The translations under genes were made by a program, and so were the position numbers. A stretch of DNA of 64,000 nucleotides. It comes from Candidatus Rhodoferax randersensis. Its GTDB lineage: Bacteria; Pseudomonadota; Gammaproteobacteria; Burkholderiales; Burkholderiaceae_C. The stretch covers positions 186,001 to 250,000 of the forward strand of contig JADKEH010000007.1 in NCBI GenBank assembly GCA_016718155.1, in the 5' to 3' direction. This document shows positions 33,664-42,508 of the stretch, in pieces; position 1 is the first letter of the stretch; every line of letters starts with the position of its first letter. The notes beneath the pieces were generated by a model. The model did not search any database. It saw only the letters and a list, made by a program, of their open reading frames with translations, and had not been told where the DNA came from.

Positions 33664-33743
33664 ATTTGTAACAAACCCGATTTTGCAGGGCCCACGCCGC
33701 ATTTGCTGGGGTTATCCCGCGCAATTGACATACTGTTACAAAT
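33664..33743. promoter_or_regulatory. Inverted 10-bp boxes ATTTGTAACA ... TGTTACAAAT upstream of the response regulator
   Basis: Perfect inverted copies at 33664-33673 and 33734-33743, 60 bp apart, in the 165-bp divergent region. The GTAACA element resembles part of E. coli OmpR boxes. Autoregulation by the adjacent OmpR-type regulator and control of the divergent exported-protein genes are inferred. Confidence 0.4.
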
Positions 33744-33816
33744 GTTGCCCCAGAAAGCAAGGACGTACAGATAGGCACGTAAACCCCGACTACAGTCTTC
33801 GCGTTGAGATTGCACC

Positions 33817-34125
33817 ATGACCATGCTGAAGTCACTCCCCGCTCTTGTCCTGCTTGCCACCGCTGCCGTGGCGCAGTCCGCCGCTGCGCCCGGCCAGCGA
33901 ACGGACCCGGGCGTGCCGTCGCAGGCCGGGGAGCCCGTAGCCGAGCGCGAGCTACGCCGCGCTGCGTTGCGCGCCGCATTGCGTCCGCGCCAGGTCCCGC
34001 AGGCGGTTTTGCTGCCGCCCGCTGCACCCGACGCGGTACCGCGGCGGCTGACCCCGACAGAGCGCGCAGAATTGCGCCAGCAGTTGCGGCTGCAACAGCG
34101 CGACAATGCGGGGCCTGCCCGCTGA
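33817..34125 (+). CDS. Short exported protein of unknown function
   Basis: A 102-residue protein with an apparent Sec signal peptide (MTMLKSLPALVLLATAAVAQ, cleavage likely near residue 23). The mature part is Ala/Arg/Pro-rich and ends in a charged helix, LTPTERAELRQQLRLQQ, of a kind I have seen in small Burkholderiales periplasmic proteins. No domain is recognised. It lies divergent from the OmpR-type regulator and 59 bp before the SIMPL-domain gene, possibly co-transcribed. A longer frame overlaps it in another phase, but the signal peptide supports this one. Confidence 0.65.
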   Translation: MTMLKSLPALVLLATAAVAQSAAAPGQRTDPGVPSQAGEPVAERELRRAALRAALRPRQVPQAVLLPPAAPDAVPRRLTPTERAELRQQLRLQQRDNAGPAR

Positions 34126-34184
34126 GCGAGGCGGCACGATTGGGCGCAACCGGTGCCCGGTCACTTTTACCAAAGGATTGCAAG

Positions 34185-34904
34185 GTGAGAACAACCCAGT
34201 TGGCGGGTATCGGTGTCAGTGCTTGGCTGCTTTGTGCAACGGTTGCGTGGTCTCAACCCACCGCCGCGGCCCCGGCGCCGCTTCAGAATGTGGTTCAGCT
34301 CAGTGCCAGCGAGGCCATCGACGTCCAGCAGGATCTGCTCGTGATCAGGCTGAGCACCAGCCGCGACGGCCCTGATGCGGCCACGGTCCAGGCGCAGCTC
34401 AAGGCGGCGCTGGATGCTGGCTTGACCGAGGCCAAAAAGGCTGCCCAGCCCGGACAAATGGACGTGCGAACCGGTCACTTCAATCTTCATCCCCGCTACA
34501 CGCGCGATGGCAAGATCAATGGCTGGCAGGGCGCGGTTGAATTGTCCCTGGAGGGGCGTGACTTTGCCCGCATTGGTTTAGCCGCCGCGCGCATCCAGAG
34601 CCTGACCGTGGCGGGCACGTCCTTTGCGCTCAGCCGAGAACAGCGACTAAGGGCCGAGGCCGATGCGCAAGGCGTGGCGATTGATCGTTTCAAGGCGCGC
34701 GCCAGCGAGATTGCCAAGAGCTTCGGGTTTACATCCTTCACGCTGCGTGAGGTGGCCGTGAATGCCAACGACCAGGGACTACAGCCGCGCCCACGCGCGA
34801 TGGTCATGGAAGCCAAGTCGTTTGCCTCGGATGCGCCGATACCGTTGGAGGCGGGCAAGACCACCATCATGGTGTCGGTGTCGGGGTCGGTTCAGTTGAA
34901 GTAG
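34185..34904 (+). CDS. SIMPL-domain (DUF541) exported protein
   Basis: A 239-residue protein with the SIMPL/DUF541 fold of periplasmic or outer-membrane proteins; role unknown (E. coli YggE is linked to oxidative stress). The start GTG 34185 follows an AAAGGA ribosome-binding site and gives a signal peptide (TTQLAGIGVSAWLLCATVAW, cleavage after WSQ). The domain runs from VVQLSASEAIDVQQDLLVIR through GHFNLHPRYTRDGKINGWQG and GRDFARIGLAAARIQSL to TIMVSVSGSVQLK. The frame continues open far upstream, but that part overlaps the preceding gene and is not protein-like. Confidence 0.85.
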   Translation: MRTTQLAGIGVSAWLLCATVAWSQPTAAAPAPLQNVVQLSASEAIDVQQDLLVIRLSTSRDGPDAATVQAQLKAALDAGLTEAKKAAQPGQMDVRTGHFNLHPRYTRDGKINGWQGAVELSLEGRDFARIGLAAARIQSLTVAGTSFALSREQRLRAEADAQGVAIDRFKARASEIAKSFGFTSFTLREVAVNANDQGLQPRPRAMVMEAKSFASDAPIPLEAGKTTIMVSVSGSVQLK

Positions 34905-34943
34905 CCGACCCTGGGGTCGGTCGCGCTGGCGGGGCGCGGTGGT

Positions 34944-34960
34944 GTCATACTTGTAATGAC
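34944..34960. promoter_or_regulatory. Palindrome GTCAT-N7-ATGAC upstream of the kinase-HDOD gene
   Basis: A perfect 5-bp inverted repeat with 7-bp spacer, GTCATACTTGTAATGAC, centred about 40 bp before the ATG at 34991. The position suits an operator or overlaps the -10 region (CATACT). No regulator can be named. Confidence 0.3.
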
Positions 34961-34990
34961 GCGCACTCATTCCTTCTCGCTTACTGAGCC

Positions 34991-37480
34991 ATGGCCGACT
35001 TCTCTCCCCTCTCCACCGTCCGGCGAATGAGCTCGGGCAAGGTGCTGGCGCAAGGGGCCATGCTGGGGCGCTTTGAGCTGCGAAAGATGTTGGGACAGGG
35101 CGCGCAGTCGATGGTCTGGCTCGCGTTTGATCCGAGACTGGAACGCGAAGTGGCGATCAAGATCATGCGCGGCACCAAGGGTGTGGACACCACGGCGCTG
35201 GCGCAGTGGCTGCAGGAAGCGCGCAGCGTGAGTCGGCTTAAGGCTGCCAACATCGTGCCGGTATTCGAGGCCGATGTGCAGGACCAACAGCCTTACCTGG
35301 TGTTTGAATACGTGGCGGGCCAAACGCTGGCCAACTTGATCCGCAAACAAGGTGCGCTGCCCGCGGCGGACACCGTGCGAATCATGATCGACGTGCTCGA
35401 TGCGCTGGTCGTGGCGCATGCCGAGGGCGTGGTGCACCGTGACCTCAAGCCGAGCAATATCCTGATTGACGCGGCCGGCAAGGCCTTGGTGATGGACTTT
35501 GGCATTGCGCAGCGGATGAGCAGCACGACCGCCGTCCAGGCGGCGGTGCCAGGGTGTGGCACACCGGGCTATATGTCCCCCGAGGCCGCCATCGGTGCCA
35601 TGCCATCGCCGACGATGGACATTTTTTCGGCCGGCATCGTGTTGGTGGAAATGCTCGGCGGCAAGCCGCTGATCGCCGAGCGCGACCCGTACCGGGCGAT
35701 CTACCAGGTGGTGCATGAGCAGTTGATGTTGCCGGCCGATTTGCCGCGCGAAGTGGACGACCGACTGCGCGCCGTCGCCATGCGTGCCTTGGCTCGCGAA
35801 CCGGCGCAGCGCCACGCCAGTGCCCAGGTATTTAGGGACGAGCTGGCGAAGTGGGTCGCTCAGACCTCGGGGGCGCCCCGGGCCGAGGGTGAGACTGGCC
35901 CGGCTGGCGGCGGCAGCGGTACGCTTGACTTCCTGCTGCGTCGGATGCGGCACAAGACGGATTTTCCGGCGATGTCGGACTCGATGGTGCGTATCCAGGG
36001 AATGGCCAGCTCCGACAAGGAAAGCGTTGGCAGCATTACCAACGAAATCCTGAAGGACATCGCCCTGACCAACAAGCTGTTGCGGCTGGTCAACAGTGCC
36101 CATTACGCCCGGGGCAGCGCCATCAGTACGGTCTCGCGTGCCGTCGGCCTGGTTGGCCTCAACGGTATTCGCAACATGGCGCTGAGCCTGGTGTTGCTGG
36201 AACACATGCAGGACAAGGCGCATGCCAACCTGCTGAAGGCGGAGTTCCTGCGCTCACTCATGGCGGGCTCCATTGCCGGTGAGTTGTGTCCGAGCGCGCG
36301 CGACGCCGAGGAGGCGTTCATCGGCTCGATGTTCCAGAACCTGGGGCGCCTGCTGGCGGAGTTCTATTTTCCCGAGGAGGCTGCGGCCATTCGTGCACAG
36401 ACCCTGGCGCGCCAGCATCCGGTCACGGAGGCGCTGGCATCGGCCAGCGTTCTGGGCTTGAGCTACGAGGAACTGGGCGTTGGCGTGGCCAAGGCCTGGG
36501 GCTTGCCCGCCGCGATTCAGCGCTGCATGCGAAAACCGGCCGCCGAGCCGCCCGGTAGGGTGGCCGAGGACAATGCCGAGCGGATGCGCTGGATCGCCGT
36601 GGCCGCCAACGAAACCGCGGACGCCTTGCTGCACTGTCCCCCGAAAGAGCTTGATGCCCGGCTGGCCGGCGTGGTGACCCGCTTTGCCAAGACGCTTGGC
36701 GTCAGCCCCAAAGAGATGCAAAGTGCCACGGCCACGGCGCGCCTGAAGCTCGTTGAGATGGCACGGGCGATGGACCTGAAGGTTGTTCCCGGCTCGGCGG
36801 CAGCCCGACTGCTCAAGATCCCAGATGCGGTCGCCTCGGCGGACCTGGCGGCATCGACCCATGCGCTCGGACCAGGGGCCAGCGACGCACTGTCCCCGCT
36901 GGAGCTGCATGCGACGCAGCCTGCGGGTTCTGCCGAACTGCCCGCAGCCTCGACTGGCCCGGTGGTCAATCTGGCCGAGGTCCTGACTGCCGGAATTCAG
37001 GACATCACCAACGCCATGGTGGAGGATTTTCGGCTTAGCGACTTGTTGCGCATGATCATCGAGACGATTTACCGCGCCATGGCGCTGCATCGCATTGTCT
37101 TTTGCATGCGCGACGCCAAGACGGATTGCCTGACCGGCCGGTTCGGCCTGGGCGCCGATACCGACAAGCTGGTGTCTTGCTTCAAGATTTCGCTGCAAGC
37201 ACAGGCGGATTTGTTTACGGCCGTGTGCAACAAGGGCGCCGACACCATGATCAGTGACGCCACCGAATCACGCATGGCTGCACGCCTGCCAGCCTGGTAC
37301 AAGCAGGCGGTCAATGCGCCGACCTTTTTGCTGTTGCCGTTGCAGATCAAGGGCAAGCCGTTCGGGCTGATCTATGCCGACAAGGCCGTGCCCGGTAGCC
37401 TGGTGCTCAACGAGAAGGAACTGGCCCTGCTCAGGACCCTGCGCAATCAGGCAGTCATGGCGTTCAAACAATCGTCGTGA
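34991..37480 (+). CDS. Ser/Thr protein kinase - HDOD - GAF signalling protein
   Basis: An 829-residue cytosolic multi-domain regulator. Residues ~25-290 form a Hanks-type kinase: LGQGAQSMVWLA loop, K57 in VAIKIM, the catalytic HRDLKPSN (D151), MDFG (D169) and GTPGYMSPEAA. Residues ~315-520 are an HDOD domain (ITNEILKDIALTNKLLRLVN, then VGLVGLNGIRNMALSLVLLE). Residues ~660-829 form a GAF-like sensor (RMIIETIYRAMALHRIVFCM, then LQIKGKPFGLIYADKAVPGS). The kinase motifs appear intact. The target is unknown. The comEC GTG start overlaps its stop, implying translational coupling. Confidence 0.9.
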   Translation: MADFSPLSTVRRMSSGKVLAQGAMLGRFELRKMLGQGAQSMVWLAFDPRLEREVAIKIMRGTKGVDTTALAQWLQEARSVSRLKAANIVPVFEADVQDQQPYLVFEYVAGQTLANLIRKQGALPAADTVRIMIDVLDALVVAHAEGVVHRDLKPSNILIDAAGKALVMDFGIAQRMSSTTAVQAAVPGCGTPGYMSPEAAIGAMPSPTMDIFSAGIVLVEMLGGKPLIAERDPYRAIYQVVHEQLMLPADLPREVDDRLRAVAMRALAREPAQRHASAQVFRDELAKWVAQTSGAPRAEGETGPAGGGSGTLDFLLRRMRHKTDFPAMSDSMVRIQGMASSDKESVGSITNEILKDIALTNKLLRLVNSAHYARGSAISTVSRAVGLVGLNGIRNMALSLVLLEHMQDKAHANLLKAEFLRSLMAGSIAGELCPSARDAEEAFIGSMFQNLGRLLAEFYFPEEAAAIRAQTLARQHPVTEALASASVLGLSYEELGVGVAKAWGLPAAIQRCMRKPAAEPPGRVAEDNAERMRWIAVAANETADALLHCPPKELDARLAGVVTRFAKTLGVSPKEMQSATATARLKLVEMARAMDLKVVPGSAAARLLKIPDAVASADLAASTHALGPGASDALSPLELHATQPAGSAELPAASTGPVVNLAEVLTAGIQDITNAMVEDFRLSDLLRMIIETIYRAMALHRIVFCMRDAKTDCLTGRFGLGADTDKLVSCFKISLQAQADLFTAVCNKGADTMISDATESRMAARLPAWYKQAVNAPTFLLLPLQIKGKPFGLIYADKAVPGSLVLNEKELALLRTLRNQAVMAFKQSS

Positions 37481-39921
37481 ACGCGGCGTCGGCTCCCTGC
37501 GTTTGGGGCCAACAAGCCTCCCTGATTCTGCCGGCGTTGGTAGGCATGGTGGGCGGCACGGCCTTGCAGTTGCAGCAGCCATCCCTGTGGGCGTGGTCCA
37601 GCTATGTGTACCTGGTACTGGCGGGTCTGTTGGTGTGGACTCTGGTGGTCGTCCGTGTGGACGTCCGATCGTGGCGCACCGGTCTGGTGCTGCTGGCCAT
37701 GGCCAGCGTTGCGGGGGGCGTGGCCGGGCTGCGTGGCCTGATGCTGCACCAGAACGCTCTGGCTTCAGCGCTGGAGGGGCGCGACATCGTGGTGGTGGGC
37801 GTGGTGGCGGCCATGCCGCAGCGCTCTGACACTGGCTTGCGCTTTCGTTTCGATGTGCGGTCGGCGCGCGAGGGCGGTCAGCCCGTCAGGCTGCCATCCA
37901 GAATCTACTTGAGCTGGTATGGCGCCGCGCCAGCGTCGGCCGAGCCCACCGATCAAGGTATCGGGGTTGAACGATTGGCGTCCAGTCAACCGCCCGATGT
38001 GCGCGCTGGCGAGCGCTGGCAAATGACGGTGCGCCTGAAGGCACCACACGGTAACCTCAACCCGCACGGCTTTGACTACGAGCTGTGGCTTTGGGAGCAG
38101 GGCCTGCGGGCCACTGGCTATGTGCGCGCCGGCCCGCACGATCCGGCGCCGCGGCGCCTGGCGCAGACGGGCGTGCATCCGGTCGAGCAGGCGCGTCAGT
38201 GGGTGCGGGACCGGATCTTCGAACGCGTTGGCCAGCGCCAGGCGGCGGGCCTGATTGCGGCCCTGGTGGTGGGTGACCAGAATGCCATCGAGCGCGCCGA
38301 CTGGGATGTCTTTCGCGCCACGGGCGTGGCGCACCTGATGAGCATCTCTGGCTTGCACGTCACCATGTTTGCCTGGCTGACAGCCCTGCTGGTGGGCGCC
38401 CTGTGGCGACGCTCCAGCCGCCTGTGCCTGGCGCTACCGGCCCCAACGGCGGCGCTGCTCGGCGGCGTGTTGCTGGCCTTTGCCTACGCCTACTTCAGCG
38501 GCTGGGGCGTCCCCTCGCAGCGCACCGTGTTGATGCTGGGCACGGTGGCGGCCCTGCACTGGAGTGGCAGGCAATGGCCTTGGCCCCATGTCTTGCTGCT
38601 GGCGTGTGTGGTGGTGCTGCTGGTGGACCCTTGGGCCATGCTGCAGGCCGGTTTCTGGCTCAGTTTCGTGGCGGTGGCGGTGCTGTTTGTCACCGATCCT
38701 GGTTCGGCCCCGGCGCAGCCACGCGGCGCACGGGGGTGGGCGAAGTCCATGTTTGCGCAGCAGTGGGTCATGACCCTCACCCTGACACCGCTGACCTTGC
38801 TGCTGTTCGGTCAGGTGTCGGTGGTGGGTTTGCTGGCCAATGCCCTGGCGATTCCCTGGGTGACCCTGGTGATCACACCGCTGGCGATGCTGGGGGTGGT
38901 GCTGGCGCCACTGTGGGATTTGACGGCCTGGGCAATTGCTGCCCTGGCGGTGTTTCTGCAGGCCTTGGCGGCTTTGCCGTTTGCCACGGTGTCGGTGGCG
39001 CAGGCGCCGCTATGGGTGGGCGCGGCGGGTCTGGCCGGTGGCTTGCTGCTGGCGATGCGCTGGCCGCTGGCGCTGCGCCTGCAGGGCCTGCCGCTGATTC
39101 TGCCGGTGCTGCTGTGGCAGGCGCCGCGTCCTTTGCCTGGAGAGTTCGAAGTGCTGGCCGCCGACATCGGCCAAGGCAATGCGGTGCTGGTGCGCACCGC
39201 CAGCCATGCCTTGGTTTACGACACCGGGCCGCGCTTCAGCCGCGAGAGCGATGCCGGGCACCGCGTGCTGGTGCCCTTGTTGCGTGCCATGGGGGAACGT
39301 GTGGACACGGTGGTGCTGAGCCACCGCGACAGCGACCACACCGGCGGGGCGCAAGCGGTGCTGGCGATGCAGCCGCAAGCCGCGCTGCTCAGCTCGATCG
39401 AGGAGGGGCATGCGCTGCAGACCCAGCGCGCGGCGACGCGCTGCGTGGCGGGACAGCGCTGGCAATGGGACGGTGTTGATTTTGAGCTGCTGCACCCCCT
39501 GGCGGGCGACTACGCGCTGGCGCACAAGTCCAATGCCATCAGTTGCGTGCTGCGCATCAGCAACCCACGCCAGAGTGCCCTGCTGGTGGGCGACATCGAA
39601 GCCGAGCAGGAGGCCAGCCTGGTGCAACGTGGCGCACCACTGAAAGCCGATGTGCTGCTGGTGCCCCATCATGGCAGCACGAGCTCCAGCAGCGCGGGCT
39701 TTATCGACGCGGTGGCGCCGCGCATTGCCGTGGTGCAAGCGGGCTATCGCAACCGGTTTGGCCACCCGGTGCCATCGGTCTTGGCGCGCTACGCGCAGCG
39801 ACAGGTGCGGGTGGTCGATTCGCCCCACTGTGGTGCAGCAAGCTGGAACAGCGCACAGCCCGACTTGGTGTGGTGCCAGCGTGAAACCAATCGGCGCTAC
39901 TGGCATCATCTTGTGCCATAG
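37477..39921 (+). CDS. comEC: ComEC/Rec2 competence DNA-uptake channel
   Basis: Inner-membrane channel carrying single-stranded DNA into the cytoplasm in natural transformation. 814 residues from GTG 37477. The N-terminal DUF4131-like part with helices is followed by the competence domain (GDQNAIERADWDVFRATGVA, then HLMSISGLHVTMFAW) and about ten membrane segments. The C-terminal metallo-beta-lactamase-like domain (~560-814) has VVLSHRDSDHTGG, LLVGDIEAEQEASLV and LLVPHHGSTSSSS. It is coupled to the kinase-HDOD gene by a 4-bp overlap. No other competence gene is in the window. Confidence 0.94.
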   Translation: MNAASAPCVWGQQASLILPALVGMVGGTALQLQQPSLWAWSSYVYLVLAGLLVWTLVVVRVDVRSWRTGLVLLAMASVAGGVAGLRGLMLHQNALASALEGRDIVVVGVVAAMPQRSDTGLRFRFDVRSAREGGQPVRLPSRIYLSWYGAAPASAEPTDQGIGVERLASSQPPDVRAGERWQMTVRLKAPHGNLNPHGFDYELWLWEQGLRATGYVRAGPHDPAPRRLAQTGVHPVEQARQWVRDRIFERVGQRQAAGLIAALVVGDQNAIERADWDVFRATGVAHLMSISGLHVTMFAWLTALLVGALWRRSSRLCLALPAPTAALLGGVLLAFAYAYFSGWGVPSQRTVLMLGTVAALHWSGRQWPWPHVLLLACVVVLLVDPWAMLQAGFWLSFVAVAVLFVTDPGSAPAQPRGARGWAKSMFAQQWVMTLTLTPLTLLLFGQVSVVGLLANALAIPWVTLVITPLAMLGVVLAPLWDLTAWAIAALAVFLQALAALPFATVSVAQAPLWVGAAGLAGGLLLAMRWPLALRLQGLPLILPVLLWQAPRPLPGEFEVLAADIGQGNAVLVRTASHALVYDTGPRFSRESDAGHRVLVPLLRAMGERVDTVVLSHRDSDHTGGAQAVLAMQPQAALLSSIEEGHALQTQRAATRCVAGQRWQWDGVDFELLHPLAGDYALAHKSNAISCVLRISNPRQSALLVGDIEAEQEASLVQRGAPLKADVLLVPHHGSTSSSSAGFIDAVAPRIAVVQAGYRNRFGHPVPSVLARYAQRQVRVVDSPHCGAASWNSAQPDLVWCQRETNRRYWHHLVP

Positions 39922-40035
39922 TGGAGCGGTCCGGGCTTGGCGCTTGCCGGTGGCTCGAAGCTTGCTTGCTGTAGAGCTTGCCGAACCGACAGATGCGCCG
40001 ACACGCTCTGCCCCTATTTGACAAAGGCGCGACCT

Positions 40036-41493
40036 ATGCAGAAATTCGACGAGATGTACACCGCTGTGCCCTACGGGCAGGCGTCTGACGCGGCTCCCGT
40101 GCGCCCCCACTATCAGACCTTTGCCGAGTGGCTGGCACGCCAGGATCCGCTTGTCATGGCCAGCCGACGTGACGAGGCCGAGATGGTGTTCAGGCGCGTC
40201 GGCATCACCTTTGCCGTGTATGGCGACAAGGATGAACAGGGGGCAGGTTCCGAGCGTCTGATCCCTTTTGACCTGATCCCCCGCATCATTTCCCAGCAGG
40301 ATTGGGCCATGATGGAGCGCGGCTTGGTTCAACGCGTGACGGCCTTGAACCGTTTTGTCCATGATGTGTACCACGGGCAGGACATCCTCAAGGCCGGACT
40401 GGTGCCGCGTGATCAGGTCGAGCGCAATGCCCAGTTTCGGCCCCAGATGATAGGGGTGGACGTGCCCAACCAGGTCTACTCGCACATCTCGGGCATCGAC
40501 ATCGTGCGCGCGGCCAACGCACAGGGGCAGGGCGAGTATTACGTGCTGGAAGACAATCTGCGCGTGCCCAGTGGCGTGTCCTACATGCTGGAAGACCGCA
40601 AGATGATGATGCGGCTGTTCCCCAAGCTGTTCAGCGCCCACAAGGTCGCGCCGGTCGCGCACTACCCGGACCTGTTGTTGGAGACCCTGCGTGAAAGCAG
40701 CCCGGCCACCACGGCCGAGCCCACGGTGGTGGTGCTCACGCCGGGCATGCACAACAGCGCGTACTTTGAGCACGCCTTTCTGGCCCAGCAAATGGGGATC
40801 GAACTGGTGGAAGGCCAGGACCTGTTTACCCGCGACAACTTTGTCTACATGCGCACCACGCGCGGGCCGCGCCGGGTCGATGTGATTTACCGGCGGGTGG
40901 ATGACGACTATCTGGACCCGCGCGTGTTTCGCAGCAGCTCCACGCTGGGTTGCGCCGGACTGATCGAGGCTTACCGCGCGGGCCACGTCAGCATCTGCAA
41001 CGCGGTGGGCACGGGCGTGGCCGATGACAAGTCGATCTACCCTTTTGTGCCGGCCATGATCGAGTTCTACCTGGGTGAGAAGCCGATTCTCAACAACGTG
41101 CCGACCTGGATGTGTCGCAAGCCCGAGGATCTGGCCTACACCCTGGCACACCTGAGTGAGCTGGTGGTCAAGGAGGTGCATGGCGCCGGCGGCTACGGCA
41201 TGTTGGTGGGGCCAGCGGCCAGCAAGGCCGAGATCGAGGCTTTCCGCCAAGCCCTTCTGGCACGCCCAGATGGCTACATTGCCCAGCCGACGCTGAGTTT
41301 GTCGAGTTGCCCAACGTACGTTGAGAGCGGTCTGGCGCCGCGCCACATTGACTTGCGGCCCTATGTGCTGTGCGGCAAGTCTGTACAGATGGTGCCCGGT
41401 GGCCTGACCCGCGTAGCCCTGAAAGAAGGCTCGCTGGTGGTCAACTCGTCCCAAGGCGGCGGCACCAAAGATACGTGGATATTGGAGTCCTGA
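40036..41493 (+). CDS. Circularly permuted type 2 ATP-grasp protein
   Basis: A 485-residue member of the COG2308-type ATP-grasp family (former DUF404/DUF407), predicted to ligate amino acids or peptides with ATP hydrolysis. The start ATG 40036 gives MQKFDEMYTAVPYGQASDAA. Family blocks: GITFAVYGDKDEQGAGSERL, QRVTALNRFVHDVYHGQDIL, YYVLEDNLRVPSGVSYMLED, VVVLTPGMHNSAYFEHAFLA, then VDVIYRRVDDDYLDP and VVKEVHGAGGYGMLVGP. It is followed after 10 bp by an alpha-E gene, its constant partner. A transglutaminase usually completes the set but is not adjacent here. Confidence 0.93.
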   Translation: MQKFDEMYTAVPYGQASDAAPVRPHYQTFAEWLARQDPLVMASRRDEAEMVFRRVGITFAVYGDKDEQGAGSERLIPFDLIPRIISQQDWAMMERGLVQRVTALNRFVHDVYHGQDILKAGLVPRDQVERNAQFRPQMIGVDVPNQVYSHISGIDIVRAANAQGQGEYYVLEDNLRVPSGVSYMLEDRKMMMRLFPKLFSAHKVAPVAHYPDLLLETLRESSPATTAEPTVVVLTPGMHNSAYFEHAFLAQQMGIELVEGQDLFTRDNFVYMRTTRGPRRVDVIYRRVDDDYLDPRVFRSSSTLGCAGLIEAYRAGHVSICNAVGTGVADDKSIYPFVPAMIEFYLGEKPILNNVPTWMCRKPEDLAYTLAHLSELVVKEVHGAGGYGMLVGPAASKAEIEAFRQALLARPDGYIAQPTLSLSSCPTYVESGLAPRHIDLRPYVLCGKSVQMVPGGLTRVALKEGSLVVNSSQGGGTKDTWILES

Positions 41494-41503
41494 GGAGTTC
41501 TAG

Positions 41504-42457
41504 ATGTTAAGTCGCACTGCTGATCACCTGTTCTGGATGTCGCGCTACACCGAGCGCGCGGAAAACACCGCCCGAATGCTTGATGTCAATTACCAGACCT
41601 CGCTGTTGCCGCAGTCCGCAGCGGTCGCCCAAGTGGGCTGGGAGGGCCTGCTGTCCATCAGCGAGTTGCTGGGAGCCTACAACTACCAGCATGGCGACGT
41701 GCGTGCCAACGATGTGCTGGACTTCATGGTCAAGGACGAGAGCAATCCGTCGAGCATCATGTCGTGCCTGAGTGCCGCGCGTGAAAATGCCCGCGCCGTG
41801 CGTGGCACGCTCACCACCGAGGTCTGGGAAACACACAACCAAACCTGGCTGGAGGTGCGCCGCATGATTCGTGCGGGTGACTTCGAGCGCGACCCGGCCC
41901 AGTTTTTTGAGTGGGTCAAGTTTCGCTCGCACCTGTCGCGCGGCGTCACCCTGGGCACCATGCTGATGGACGAAGCCCTGTACTTCATGCGCCTGGGCAC
42001 CTTTCTGGAACGCGCGGACAACACGGCGCGGCTGGTGGATGTGAAGTTTCATGCCCTGGAGACTGACTTCTATGGCACGGCCAACGCCCGCGACCAGGAG
42101 TACGACTTCTACCACTGGAGCGCCATTTTGCGTAGCGTCTCGGGCTTTGAGATTTACCGCAAGGTCTACCGTGACGTGATCAAACCCGAGCGCGTGGCTG
42201 ACCTGCTGATTTTGCGTGCGGACATGCCACGCTCGCTACACGCCAGCGTCAACGAGGTGGTCAACAACCTCGGCAAGGTCAGCGACGATCCGAGCAGTGA
42301 GACGCTGCGCCGGGCAGGCAAGCTGCGCGCTGAATTGCAGTACGGCCGCATCGACGAGGTACTGGCCATGGGCCTGCACGCTTACCTGACCCAGTTTTTG
42401 GACCGCATCAACGACCTGGGCTCCCACATCAGCCACGATTTCCTGCAGCCGGTTTAG
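41504..42457 (+). CDS. Alpha-E domain protein (DUF403)
   Basis: A 317-residue all-helical protein of the COG2307/alpha-E family, the partner of the permuted ATP-grasp enzyme just upstream. It starts MLSRTADHLFWMSRYTERAE, the family signature, and continues NTARMLDVNYQTSLLP, ENARAVRGTLTTEVWE and MRLGTFLERADNTARLVDVK. The conserved Arg/Glu residues in ERAENTAR and ERADNTAR suggest a repeated binding site. The function is not established; the gene is predicted to belong to an amide-bond-forming or peptide-modifying system. A loose GGTGCC/GGCACC hairpin follows the stop. Confidence 0.92.
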   Translation: MLSRTADHLFWMSRYTERAENTARMLDVNYQTSLLPQSAAVAQVGWEGLLSISELLGAYNYQHGDVRANDVLDFMVKDESNPSSIMSCLSAARENARAVRGTLTTEVWETHNQTWLEVRRMIRAGDFERDPAQFFEWVKFRSHLSRGVTLGTMLMDEALYFMRLGTFLERADNTARLVDVKFHALETDFYGTANARDQEYDFYHWSAILRSVSGFEIYRKVYRDVIKPERVADLLILRADMPRSLHASVNEVVNNLGKVSDDPSSETLRRAGKLRAELQYGRIDEVLAMGLHAYLTQFLDRINDLGSHISHDFLQPV

Positions 42458-42508
42458 GTGTAAACGGGGTGCCGTATTTAGTCGGAGCGAAGGGGCACCA
42501 CGGGGTTG

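Noticed and set aside
39010..41454. 814-codon open frame on the minus strand
   Set aside because: It runs antisense across comEC and the ATP-grasp gene and shows the His/Gln/Arg-rich composition of shadow frames.
42471..42508. GGTGCC/GGCACC hairpin after the alpha-E gene as a terminator
   Set aside because: The loop is long, the stem short and there is no T-run, so it is not supported as an intrinsic terminator.
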